Source of the DNA: Cucumis sativus
Taxonomy: Eukaryota; Streptophyta; Magnoliopsida; Cucurbitales; Cucurbitaceae
Assembly: GCF_000004075.3 (NCBI RefSeq)
Contig: NC_026657.2
Coordinates: forward strand, 38,798,732-38,862,731
Reading direction: 5' to 3'
DNA: 64,000 bases
Position 1 is the stretch's first letter, and each line of letters starts with the position of its first letter. The notes beneath the pieces were generated by a model. The model searched no databases and had not been told where the DNA came from. It saw only the letters and a program-made list of their open reading frames with translations. Shown here in pieces: positions 48,098-59,252 of the stretch. The position numbers were made by a program, and so were the translations under genes.

Positions 48098-51000
48098 TAG
48101 TTTTTTGTTTCATTTTTGTGTACCAATTAGTTAAATGGCTGTGTCTGTTGCAAGTTTGTGCTCTCCATATGCTCCTCTATAGAAATTTTGTTTTAGGAGG
48201 TTTTTATAATGTAGGTCTATAATAATGTGATCTATTTCTTTAGATAATAACAAGCTCAATGCTCTTGCTTGTGAGTTATGCATCTCTCTCTTCAGAAAGA
48301 ATAAAGTTTATGGTTATAAATAGTAATGCTTCGCTGGTTGGAGCGTTGAGGCTGACTTTATGTTGGCTTTGTATTCATGGGAATTGAAATGGGATTGAAC
48401 TTGTGTTCTGCTTCAACTTCATGGCTTTGCTCATTAACTCATGCTGATATATGAAAGTAAATAGCTTGAATGGATTAATAATGCCATTCTCTATGGATGG
48501 GTTGAATTGAGGGTGGTTTATGTAGGCTAAAGCTACTGCACCTAAGCGATTCAACTTCAAAGAAATCTTTAGGAACCTTATGCAACTCTAATTTCATTGG
48601 CACCGGCCACTGTGCATCTGTATTATATTACCAGTTCTAGATTTCTCTGTCATCATATGCCGTAGGTGGGATTATATGTTACAAAAGAGGAAAAACTTTG
48701 TTTGGCGAGTTGCTTGGGAAACGTTTCTTTCTCATTTTGTCCCATGACAGGAATCGAGCTGCTCATATTGTAGCTTGTTATGTTGCCGGTTTCTCTCCTT
48801 TTTTATTTTTACTTTTCATAATTATTTGGAAGATTCAAGAAAAACATGGTTGTTGGTTAACTGAATGTTATTTTTACTGACCGTTTGTGTTGGTTACCAC
48901 ATTTGTTTCTTTGAGAAAAAAAAAAGTAAGTAAAGACTTTGTTTGGGAGTCCCTCTACTTTCTTGTAGGAACTAACTTTGATTGGTCTAGTTTCCTTGGT
49001 TGAACTGGTTAATAGAGTAGTTTCCTACCTTGCAGATATGGCTGCGAGGATCCATCCAGCCATTTAAGTTTCTTTGCAGGTTGTTCCCTTGTAATCTTAT
49101 CAATGTCTCAAGGCTTCTATTTCTTTTTTTTTTTCTTTAATTTTTTTCATTTTTCCCTCTCATATTCTTCCATGCTCGATTACAGAGAACGGATTGGATA
49201 TAGTATTAGATCTTCTGTTTTCGCAGTAAACATTATGCTTATAGAAAAAGTTGAATTTGAACAGTAAAGATATAAAAGAGAACTGTTGATGAAGATGAAA
49301 TGACATTTAGACTTTGGGTTTGCCAAAGCCAAACATCTTTCATAGCCAAGCTCCTCTTGTCTCTTTCCTTTTGACGTTGCATGCCCATGACATCTCCATA
49401 TAGGAACTTAGATACAGCATCATCAAAGTGGTTGTCATAATTGGTTGACGACACACTCATTTTACACAAGAAGATTCGTTTACTGAAAAATTACCTTCAC
49501 TTTTTCTTCCTTTTCAGGAACTAGATAGAAGAGCTCGGTGTTAAATTTACAAAGGAATCTTCTCTGATGTATGTAGAAATTTGCTTCTTATTACGAGCTT
49601 TCAACATCTGGTTATGAAGAAGAAAGCTTTTTTCCTCCCCTTGGTTTGCTTCTTTTTGTGGGCTTTCTTTTCTTGTTTCCAAAATTAGGCCCAATCAAGG
49701 AGAGGAGGGGGATCCATGGTTTCACGAGTGTGAAGCATTATTATTTAATATTCTATAGAAGTCGTATAAAATGTCACGTCGCTGGGCTCAGGAAAATAAT
49801 GGAATAAAAAGGACCTGCCTTGTCTGTTTCCTTCTCCTTTTTTTTCCTGAATAAAGTATAGAGAAGAGAACCAAACGGACGGTTTATAACAGTGCTTCAA
49901 AGGAAGGATGAACTGGGGTGTGGATGAGGCTGATGAATGGTGATAAGGCTGTGGAATGTAATAAATTATGAACTAAATTTGTGTCTTGTCCTTTGGTTTA
50001 CTTAGTACCATAATTCAGTGTGATTAGGGAAACATACTTGTCTTTTTATGTGCATTTGAGTATCTGAAATTTTGTACCATAAATTTCTCAGAAGTTTCTA
50101 ATTTCAAGCAATTTTTCACTCTTCATGCCTTTTGTCATAATCCTCCGTTTCATACTGTTGCCTTTTTACCTCTTTTCTCCTCTCAAGCTTTATCTTCTCA
50201 TTCAATTATTGATATGTCAATAAATTCCCTTCCACTTACATCTTACCTTTTGGTAAATGACTTCTCTTTTATTATTATTATTATTTACAAAAGCAGGATT
50301 ACGCATTATTGGATGTGAAATCAGGACTAATTTTGGATTCAACTGTTGGTAGAGTGGAAAGGATAAGAAAAGGGCACTGTTTTCTTGTTTTACTGGGGTT
50401 AAATTATAAAATTGCTCTGTTTATTAGGAAATTTTAGATATTAAATAGATTTACTTTAAAGTTTCAAAACTTGTAATTTTATCCTGTTCTCTTTTCCAAG
50501 TTGTTTGAAATAAGTCAAGTCAAGTCAAATAGGGTAACCAAGAAGATTTGAACTTTCAAATTACCAGCGTTGAAAAGTAGTCCTACGCATTAATTTACAA
50601 GTTTTACTGCTTTTCCGGTTCCACCTCCTTCCTCTCCAATCCTTGTCACCGACACCTGTACGTTTCCCTTAGTTGGAACTTGAAACTTGAAACTTCTTCC
50701 TCCGTTTCCTTCTCTCTCCATCTCATATACAGTAAGTAACAGAGTGGTTATTTACTGGCTTTACTGCTCCAGTCACCTCAGTATTAAAAAAAAAAGTCTC
50801 AGAAGGAAAAGGAAAGAAAAGTTAATATTTTCTGATATCGATGCCATGCCAGTAAATTTCAAGCATCTCGTTTACTTGTTATTGTTTTTGTAATAATTGT
50901 TTGTTAGTTTGTTACGCATCTCCTCCTTTTCTTTTCTACGAATCAGATGATACTGAAGGGGAGGGAAGAGAGGAGAGGTTAGAAAAAAGAAAAGGAGGAA

Positions 51001-51230
51001 AAACTAAAATAACAGTTGTGTCATTTTTTGCGTCTTCCTCACAACTATGCAAACACACACATATCCCGTTTGAGCATCTTTTTTTTTTTTTTAAACCCCA
51101 TACATACGATTACGTCTCTTTCTCAGTTTCTCTCTTCTCTTACACTTATTGGGTTTTCACCTTTTTTAATTTTTTTTGCTTCTCTGCTGCGTACTTACTT
51201 GCATTCAAGCTCTGGTTAGGTGGGTAGATA
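48098..51230. other. Spacer between PTPA and FBW2
   Basis: About 3 kb, less AT-rich than other spacers. It may contain the PTPA 3' UTR, possibly with a spliced 3' end: acceptor-like CAG sites lie at 49078, 49036 and 49517. A short frame at 48746-48775 reads DRNRAAHIVA, resembling the end of retroelement RNase H domains. From about 50.9 kb the sequence turns CT- and T-rich and probably belongs to the FBW2 promoter and leader. No further gene is supported. Confidence 0.5.
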
Positions 51231-51290
51231 GCTTTCCCTCTTCTCCTTTCGGCTTTTGCTTTGTGTTTCTGTTCTCTGCCGTTTAAGCCG

Positions 51291-52028
51291 GTGAGTGTTT
51301 TTTTTTTTTTTTTCTCTCCCTCCTTTTGTTTCTGCATCTTCCATCTCTCACTCGATTTCAATATGGGGGAAGAAAAAGTTCTCATTTTTGTTAGAAATTA
51401 ACAGTAGTAACCACTTAGCTCCACTTGGGTAGCTTCTTTTTTAGATTTAAATTATGGGTTTTGTGTTCTTCTAGCTATTTTGTGTCTCATACTTCGGAGA
51501 TTTACATTTGCTGAGTCATATACCTCTGATTTCTGGGGTTTCAGCCACTGAAAACTTTGGGTTTCTTTTCTTTAAAAATATATATATTTTTTCCTTCACT
51601 TGTGATGTTTTGTATCTTATTTTTAAATATTTTGGCTCAAGTTCTGGTGTCACTTACCTTTTTTTTCCACTTTTGAGGTAGTTGATCTGTGTGTATGCTA
51701 GTCCTTGTCTTTACATAGTTCCCTTGGTTTATGGCGTAGATTTTATTTTAGGTCTGAAAATTTATGCTTTCAATGTTTGAATATCTTGGGGAGTTTCTGT
51801 TTAATTTGGATCTCAAGTAAACCCTTCGCCTCTTGGCGATTTCTTAAGTTTCTGATAGTTCGTTTTGATGTCTTATACGTCAAATTTGGGTGTGTAATTT
51901 GCTCTCTGGTTTACCCCAAATGTTGCACAAAAGGGGGGTTTCTTTTTTCTCACACGAGCTAATGAGTGCCTTACGGCAGCGATGAACTGTTTAATTGACT
52001 TGTGATTTCTGATTTCTGGTTTCTTTAG
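51291..52028 (+). other. Intron in the FBW2 5' leader
   Basis: A GTGAGT donor after AAGCCG at 51290 and a TTTCTTTAG acceptor at 52028 bracket a segment with no coding frame. It ends 10 bases before the FBW2 ATG. The preceding CT-rich stretch would be the first, non-coding exon. Confidence 0.5.
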
Positions 52029-52038
52029 TAGACTAGAG

Positions 52039-53227
52039 ATGGCAGAGGGAAATGATCTGAGGCACTGGGATGAGTTAATACCGGATGCTTTGGGACTAAT
52101 CTTCAGTAAACTTTCACTCCAAGAGAAACTGACTGTTATTCCCAGGGTCTGCAAATCATGGGCCAAAGCAGTTCTTGGACCTTATTGCTGGCAAGAGATT
52201 GACATTGAAGAATGGAGTAGTCAAAGGCAACTTGACAACGTCGATCGAATGCTTCAAATGCTGATAAATCGAAGTGGAGGGTCACTTCGCAAGCTCTGCG
52301 TTACTGGTCTTCATAACAGCAGCATTTTCTTCTCCATCGCTGATCAGTAAGAAATTAAATTTTTGTGGATATGAGTTAAATTGAATTTTAATGCCATGAC
52401 GCATTTTTTGCCTTAACAAATATAATATAATATATATATATATTTACGTACTTGCTATGAACAAGATTTGGTATAACTGCTCATGAAGGCCTTGGGTTGG
52501 TGCTGACTGTGGATTTGGTTTGTTAAAATGGACTATTTTGTGATGTTGGTGTTTTGTTTGTGTATTGCTTTTTTCAAGTGCTGGTTCTCTTCAAACATTG
52601 CGACTACCAAGGAGCAATATAAGCGATGCTGTAGCAGAACAAATTGCCGGAAGGCTTTGTGCAGTTACTTTTTTGGATCTAAGCTATTGTGATAAAATCA
52701 GTGCCTGTGGTTTAGAGTCCATAGGAAAGAATTGCAAAGCTTTAGTTGGAATGTGTCGTAACTTGCATCCCCTACATACAGCAGGTATATCCTCCCCGGA
52801 CGATGAAGCTTATACTATTGCAGCCACAATGCCAAAACTCAAGCACCTTGAAATGGCTTATCACCCTCTAAGCACTAAAAGCTTACTCACAATTCTTTCA
52901 AGCTGCCCCGATCTCGAGTTCCTCGATTTGAGAGGCTGTGGGGATGTAAGGTTGGATGACAAATTTCTTGCAGAGAAATTCCCTAAACTAAGGGTGTTGG
53001 GACCTCTCGTTAGGGACGTGTACGAGAGAAACGAATGGGACGAAGGCTCAGACTACTCATACATATCAGAAGACTTGGCATGGGACTTTTCTGCAGGTTA
53101 CTTTGACGATGCTGGTAGTTTCGACGACCAATGGGACGATGAAGGCAGACTGGAAGGACTTGAGTTGAGATTTTATGAAGGAGTAGATGAAGATAATGAA
53201 GCTTTTGGTTGGCCTCCTTCCCCTTAA
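52039..53227 (+). CDS. FBW2: F-box/LRR protein FBW2
   Basis: Two exons, 52039-52346 and 52579-53227, join in phase (SIADHAGSLQTL) to 318 residues. The F-box is at about 10-56 (WDELIPDALGLIFSKLSLQE to CKSWAKAVLGPYCWQEIDI). Leucine-rich repeats of the cysteine-containing type follow: FLDLSYCDKISACGLESIGK, LKHLEMAYHPLSTKSLLTIL and LEFLDLRGCGDVRLDDKFL. The C-terminal tail is acidic and aromatic (DDAGSFDDQWDDEGRLEGLE). In Arabidopsis FBW2 is the F-box subunit of an SCF complex that targets ARGONAUTE1 for degradation and affects ABA response. Despite the name, there are no WD repeats. The length agrees with Arabidopsis FBW2 (about 317). A leader intron lies upstream. Confidence 0.93.
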
Positions 53228-54017
53228 ACTATAATGTTTCTGAGTTTGTGAAATTGTTTGCTCTTTTTCTTCCTCCTCCTTGGTATCAACTCGATGCTTT
53301 TATAACTTATGTGGACTTGTAAATTCTCTTACTAGAAATTGAAGTGTGAGTTTCTTTCTTCTTCTTTCTTTTCTTATAGTTTATGGATGAAAATTCTTAG
53401 TTTGTGAGTCTGCCTATATCAAAGTCTAGTGGTGAAAATTTTCGAGGGGAAAAGAAAGTTGAAAAATGGGTGATTGTGATATCCTCGAAAAAGAATTCAT
53501 GTTCAGTTTGGAAAGACTTAATCCAAAAATTAAATTGTTTTTTAGTAACTTTTAAATTTTAAATATTGTGATTCTTTATTTAGTTATGTTTTAATCCTAA
53601 TTCGTTCCTTTTTTCAAAAAAAAAAGAAAAGAAAATGGTGTATACGTCTAATATATAAATCTCAAATTTGAGTTATAATTTAATGTTGGATTATTAAACA
53701 ACTTTTTGATTTGAAAAATGCACAAACTTACCATATATCCAATCTAAAGTTTATAGTTTTATTAGACCATAAAACGGATTCGAATATATAATAGGTAAAT
53801 AAAGTATCATTTTAGTGTAAATTTGTGAACTACATGAAACTTTTGAAATTCAATTGAAAGAGTAAATAATAATAAAAAGAAAGGGGTAAGTGGGAAGTGG
53901 TGGCATGGAGAATTAGGAAAAGGGAAAGGGGAATGTGTGTATGGTTTGTAAGTTTGTGGATTAGAGAAATTTTATAATATAATTAAGTAATAAAAAATTA
54001 AAGGGAAGAGGGGCAGT

Positions 54018-54033
54018 CACGTGAAGGCACGTG
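54018..54033. promoter_or_regulatory. Paired G-box-like ACGTG cores
   Basis: The sequence tcacgtgaaggcacgtga carries two CACGTGA cores 11 bases apart, about 720 bp before the 14-3-3 ATG. G-boxes are bound by bZIP and bHLH factors, and close pairs are typical of ABA- or light-responsive promoters. Confidence 0.4.
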
Positions 54034-54269
54034 AGGTCGATCCTTGGGATCTTGTAGTCTTGTACCCTACCCGATGTCTCCCTCCCACACTTCCCTCGGT
54101 ACTAGTGTTCCCACGTGTTCCCACTTGCTATTTTCTTATTCTAAATTCTCATTTTTCTTTTCCCTGATTCCAAATTCCACATCTTCCATTTCATTACATT
54201 TCCCTCTACGTAGTAATTGGATTCTCATCTTTGTTTCTATGGATTACATCATGTCAAGAAGTTTTACCA

Positions 54270-54400
54270 TAGGCTTGGGCCAGGTTGGTTTAGCTTCGGC
54301 CCCAACGTGTGAGAAAATGGGCCTGTTTGAAAAGACAGGCCGGATAGAGAGCGAAGTACTAATACAAAGCCCACCCACATTAGGCCCATTGGCCCAGAGA
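54270..54400. promoter_or_regulatory. Site II (TGGGCC/GGCCCA) cluster in the 14-3-3 promoter
   Basis: At least four GGCCCA/TGGGCC cores occur within 130 bp: cttgggcc near 54276, atgggcct at 54317-54324, and aggcccattggccca at 54382-54396. They lie 350-480 bp before the 14-3-3 ATG. Such clusters are bound by TCP factors and are typical of strongly expressed housekeeping genes. Confidence 0.5.
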
Positions 54401-54724
54401 ATTAAAAAAGGGGAGAAAAACCCGTGCGTGCCAGCTAGTTTAGTACATGTCAGGCTGGCAAAAACCGTAGATTTCTAAAAAGAAAAAAAGAAAAAGAAAG
54501 GAAAAGGCTGTCAAAACAATAGAGGGCATAGTTTTGAACATCTCTTAACCATCCATCTCAATCCAACGCTTCACATTCAATCCATCTAATCTTCCTCCTC
54601 AACGCAATTATCGCTCCACTATCAAGAAACCAAAATTTTCCCCAACTCCTCTTCTCATCATCCTCTCCCTCTCTATTTTCCATTCCGCCATTTCCAAACT
54701 CTTTACTTACAGATCTAATCCTTC

Positions 54725-54748
54725 CTCTCTCTCTCTCTCTCTCTCTCT
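54725..54748 (+). repeat. (CT)12 microsatellite next to the 14-3-3 start codon
   Basis: CT repeat ending four bases before the ATG at 54753, so it lies in the 5' leader. Confidence 0.9.
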
Positions 54749-54752
54749 GGCA

Positions 54753-56686
54753 ATGGCGGTCACCTCTTCCCCTCGCGAGGAGTATGTTTACATGGCTAAG
54801 CTTGCCGAGCAAGCTGAGCGTTACGAGGAGATGGTCGAGTTTATGGAGAAGGTTTCCGCCGCTGCAGATGACGAGGAACTCACCGTTGAGGAGCGGAATC
54901 TTCTTTCTGTTGCTTACAAGAATGTTATTGGAGCACGTAGAGCTTCTTGGAGGATTATTTCCTCCATTGAACAGAAAGAAGAGAGCCGAGGGAATGATGA
55001 TCATGTCTCTGTCATCCGTGGTTACAGATCCAAGATCGAGACTGAGCTTTCTAACATTTGTGATGGCATCCTTAAACTTCTTGACTCTCGTCTCATTTCC
55101 TCTGCTGCTTCTGGTGATTCCAAGGTTTTTTATCTTAAGATGAAGGGCGATTATCATAGATACCTTGCTGAATTTAAGACCGGAGCTGAAAGGAAGGAAG
55201 CTGCCGAAAGTACTCTCACTGCTTATAAATCTGCTCAGGTTTGATTCCTTCCTTTCTTGTTTATGATCCACCTACCGTAATCACTTTGTTTCTTAGCTAT
55301 CTTGTACTCATTCTCTCATTCTTTAGGTCTTTCATTTTCATCTCGTTTATTAAGCCGAGAAAAAAAACTGTTTAGATCTTTAGATACTCTATCAAACTAC
55401 ATGTGTTTATGAGAAGCTGTTGTCTGATTTCAGAAGTAACAAATCCGGAAAACTAGACTTGCATAGTTTTTCGCTCGCCCTTCGTTTTTCTTTTGACGAT
55501 TATCTTCTGATACTTTCTTTTTCGGTCAAACTATATCGTTTCTTGTAAAATCAATGGTTTGGGAAAGTGATTTCAATATGCATCAAATTCATTGGATCCA
55601 AATTCTTGGAAAGACCTTAATAGGAAAATATAAACTGTTTTTCTCCTTCATATTGGGGATTCTTTGCAATTAATGCGAGTTGCTTTTCTCTGATGTTCGA
55701 GCAGTGAAGTAAATCATGATTGCATTGACCGTATGCGTACTCGGCTACGAGTAGCTCTGTTAATAATTTAAAGTTATTGTTCTAATGAACTGTAACTACA
55801 TTTGTAGGATATTGCAAATTCTGAACTTGCTCCTACTCACCCTATACGACTTGGGCTGGCTTTGAACTTCTCAGTGTTCTATTATGAGATTCTGAATTCC
55901 CCTGATCGCGCTTGCAGCCTTGCTAAACAGGTTACTCGAATACATTGATCCCCTTATAATATTATGAGATTCCGAATTCCCCTGATCGTGCTTGAAGCTG
56001 GTGAATGAGTAATTTTTTATTCTGTTTCAATATTTGCAACCTACAATTTGGTTTAACTTTGTGTAAACCAACCAATACTGAACTGACCATGTCATGAAAA
56101 TAAATCAAGCTTTATAAAACCATGTCAAGATGATCGATCATAACCAACCCATTTGGTCATATTTGAAATCTAGTTGATAAAAATCAACTGTAAAACTGAG
56201 CTATTTTGGATTGGTCAATTTGCTCTGTTTATTAAGTTTTTTTCTCGTTGGTTTTAATTTGCACCCTTTACTTGAGCTGTCTGTTTCCTGTTCAGCTGTC
56301 TGGAATGTCACTGTCCTTATCCACTTATCCCTAAGTTGTAGTCCATAGAACATTTCAATTCATTTACCATTCTGCTTCTATACCAATCAGGCTTTCGATG
56401 AAGCAATTGCTGAGTTGGATACACTGGGCGAGGAATCATACAAAGATAGCACTTTGATCATGCAACTTCTTCGTGACAACCTCACCCTATGGACTTCAGA
56501 CATGCAGGTAATGAGATCAAAGGTTGCTTCATGTTCTAGATCGTCAATGACCGTCTGCATTTGTGCCGACTTATCTCTTGCCACGATATATTTGCCTAAT
56601 ATTGTATAAATTTTTCTAATGATGGTTCTTTACAGGACGATGGAGATGAGATTAAAGAAGCAGCTCCCAAACGTGATGATGAATAG
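54753..56686 (+). CDS. 14-3-3 protein (non-epsilon group)
   Basis: Four exons, all with phase 0 borders: 54753-55238, 55808-55930, 56391-56507 and 56636-56686. They give 258 residues, the normal length, and the four-exon structure is typical of non-epsilon plant 14-3-3 genes. Signature 1 [11 protein letters not shown] is at 48-58 and signature 2 [20 protein letters not shown] at 220-239. The phosphopeptide-binding residues are present: Lys56, Arg63, Arg136 and Tyr137. The protein forms dimers and binds phosphoserine/threonine motifs on clients such as the plasma membrane H+-ATPase, nitrate reductase and BZR1. The variable C-terminus ([16 protein letters not shown]) does not clearly fix the isoform: some blocks resemble chi/omega/phi and others psi/nu/upsilon. 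Confidence 0.96.
55239..55807 (+). other. Intron 1 of the 14-3-3 gene
   Basis: A 569-bp intron with no open frame or recognisable element. Confidence 0.8.
55931..56390 (+). other. Intron 2 of the 14-3-3 gene with an exon-derived echo
   Basis: A 460-bp intron. At 55962-55997 it repeats the end of exon 2: attatgagattccgaattcc, then cctgatcgtgcttg, against attatgagattctgaattcc and cctgatcgcgcttg in the exon (55879-55914). This is a short local duplication of coding sequence. Confidence 0.75.
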
Positions 56687-59252
56687 TAGTGAGCATATTG
56701 ATTCTCGCAAGTGCAGGATTCAACTTCTCCTTTACATGTTTTATTCTGGAGGAGTGCTTGTTTGGAAATTTCGCTTTTCTATTGTTATCTAGGTACTTCT
56801 TAGCCTTTTATCATCACCACACTCTGGAAAGGAAAAACAAAAAACAAAAAAAAACAAAAAAACACCCTTGTGTGTCTTCCCCCCACCAGTCTGTTTTTCT
56901 TTTTTGACCATCAATTCCATGTCCCTGAACTGCCTTATTTTTCTCGAATATAAATTCTACATATTATCAAGCATCATGTAATTGATCTACCTTTCGTCGT
57001 TCGTCTCTTACAAGAGACGATAACAGATGATCCTTCTCAAGTAATTATATAAAACTCTCTTTGATGTCTGATTCGAATCCTGTTACATGTGGTGTTGGCT
57101 ATTTTCCACTGCCAAACAATAAGAAGAAAAGAAAAAATTGTAGATTATTCTTAATGCACAAGATGTGGTTTAGCATTATCTTGTTTGATTGATATGTCAC
57201 ATATTTGTGGATTTGGTGGTCCTGACTCCCTTAATGGCTACTTTGAATTGGGCACATGTAGTTGTAAGGCTTATATTGATGATTGGTGAATGAATGGTGA
57301 GATGAAAAAAGAAAAAAAATTGGCTCTATCTGTCTGCCTTAGTATTGAATTTCTGCAGGCCTCTGAAGGCTTTCTTTTCACTGCTTTGTTGGTATCTACA
57401 AATCAAGGTATGTTTGAAAACCCTTGTTTTGACTGGGACTATTTTAACTTTTACTTTCGTCATTCTCAAAATTATACCGGACATGGATTGGTTAACCCTT
57501 TACCCCCTTTCTTGGCTTAATTAAATATACCACTAAATATGTGTTTATATATATGTATATATGAAAGAAGATTGTTTTGAGCTCTTACTGTCTTTTTCAC
57601 TCATTTCCCAATAAGGGTATGTTTGAAATGCACACTAATTGTGGTCAAGAATGAAACAGTAGATGTCCTCTTCCATGGCGATCCATTTCGTCTCTACCAA
57701 CACATCCCTATCTCCCACTCACCCTGAAGTCAAAGAAATCGGTACGTTGACCAATTCCAATAAATCCAAACATTTTTAAAACGAAACTATTAGTCTCCTC
57801 AATGCCTTTGAAGTATAGGTTTCAAACGTCTTTTTACCCTAATGCTTTCACAATAACAAAACTTCAATCGTGCCAATTTGTTAGTTTCATAGTTTGAAGT
57901 TATATCAATAAATTCTATCAAAATCGAGATTAAATAAAATGTATATATATATGTGTGCAGAGGCAAAGTTAAAAACATATAATTAGGTGAAAGGAAAAGC
58001 TATTCTAAGCTATAAATAATGTATATAGCTTTATTCAAACTTTAGGGACTTCGGTCTTCGTGGAATAAAATTTGTAGTTTAACCTAATATTAAAATGAGA
58101 GACAAAAGAACATCAATGATTGCAAATCCCACCTTTTTAAGTTCACAAGAATGGGCATTTGAAGCTAATTTCTATTGCTGCAAAAACCCAGCTTTATGGA
58201 TCTAAAACACAGACACAAACAGACCTCCTTATCATCTTTTCTTTTTGCTAATTTTGATAAAGCTGAATTCATTACACCAACTAATTAAAGGCATTTTTGC
58301 TTCCCACTAATAAACTAAAGCAGAATCTTGAAAACGAACGATACTCACTCCAAACTTACCCTAATCTCAATTAGCAACAGCATCTCACACCTTCAAACCA
58401 TGTAGCGAACATTATTCGTTACAAACTCCATCAACTATTCTATCAACCCAGTAAAGAGCTTCGTTTTAAGGTAAAATAAACAGTACAGCCTTATCATAAA
58501 GGTATTCAAGCAGAGTTGTTGAAGGAAAAGAAAACCCATCTACAAATTGAGGGAAACAAGTATCACTCTCAAATCAAAACAAGTTTGAATGACGAAAGGG
58601 TCATTATACAAGTAAACGGGTCAAAAAGCAAGTAGCTCACCATGGGAAAGAAATTCACAACACCAAGACAAATTGCTGGACTTTGATAGCACGTGATAGC
58701 ACGTGACAAGCTTTTTACACCTCCCCCTTCCAAAGTTAACACTACAACTACTGAACATCGTTTGAGACTATGCATAAAATACTATGATTCCATTTAAGAA
58801 TTTTTTTTCTCAGTAGTGAGGTTCTCATAAGAACAAACAGCTACCAAAACACAAGAAAAAATGTATTTTTTTTGTCTAAACAGATCATAAAGTTTAAGGG
58901 ACTAATTCAAAAGGTCTTTGCTATAAGAGAATGAACAAAGTCTTGTGAGACTGATAAACAAAGCTTGAGCTCAAAAAAAGAAATGTAATCTATGGAATAT
59001 GAATGTTGTAATGTAACCCAACCCACCAAACTGAAAGAACAAAAGAAAAAGGATCTTCTAACAGATTTACAGAACAAACTTCAGTTTCTGAATCAGTTGT
59101 GAAAATTCATTCCTATTTCACTAACTGATGATCCAATTTAAATTTTAACCCTTCACTTCGACATGTATACAAAATAATCTTAAAAAACATGTGAGAAACT
59201 ACAAAGATTAATGAATTTGTGATCTTCAACTTACCATATGATTATGAATAAC
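56687..59252. other. Spacer between the 14-3-3 and IKU1 genes
   Basis: The left end holds the 14-3-3 3' UTR and the right end the IKU1-like 3' UTR (the two genes converge). Between them is AT-rich sequence without a clear gene. A 67-base segment at 57675-57741 begins with ATG and ends at a GTACGT donor and is discussed as a candidate exon. Confidence 0.6.

Larger units (their letters stand above)
53228..54752. other. FBW2 3' UTR and 14-3-3 promoter region
   Basis: The left part is AT-rich and should contain the FBW2 3' UTR. From 54.0 kb the sequence becomes GC-richer, with CACGTGA at 54019 (gtcacgtgaaggcacgtgag, two G-box-like cores) and the site II cluster listed separately. The short frame at 54044-54478 shows no protein-like features. 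Confidence 0.6.

Noticed and set aside
54044-54478. 144-residue open frame upstream of the 14-3-3 gene
   Set aside because: It covers promoter sequence with site II elements; the translation is low in complexity and has no recognisable family.
54558-55271. 237-residue open frame on the minus strand over the 14-3-3 promoter and exon 1
   Set aside because: It is the antisense shadow of a highly conserved 14-3-3 exon, crosses the (CT)n tract as an Arg-Glu run, and has no domain.
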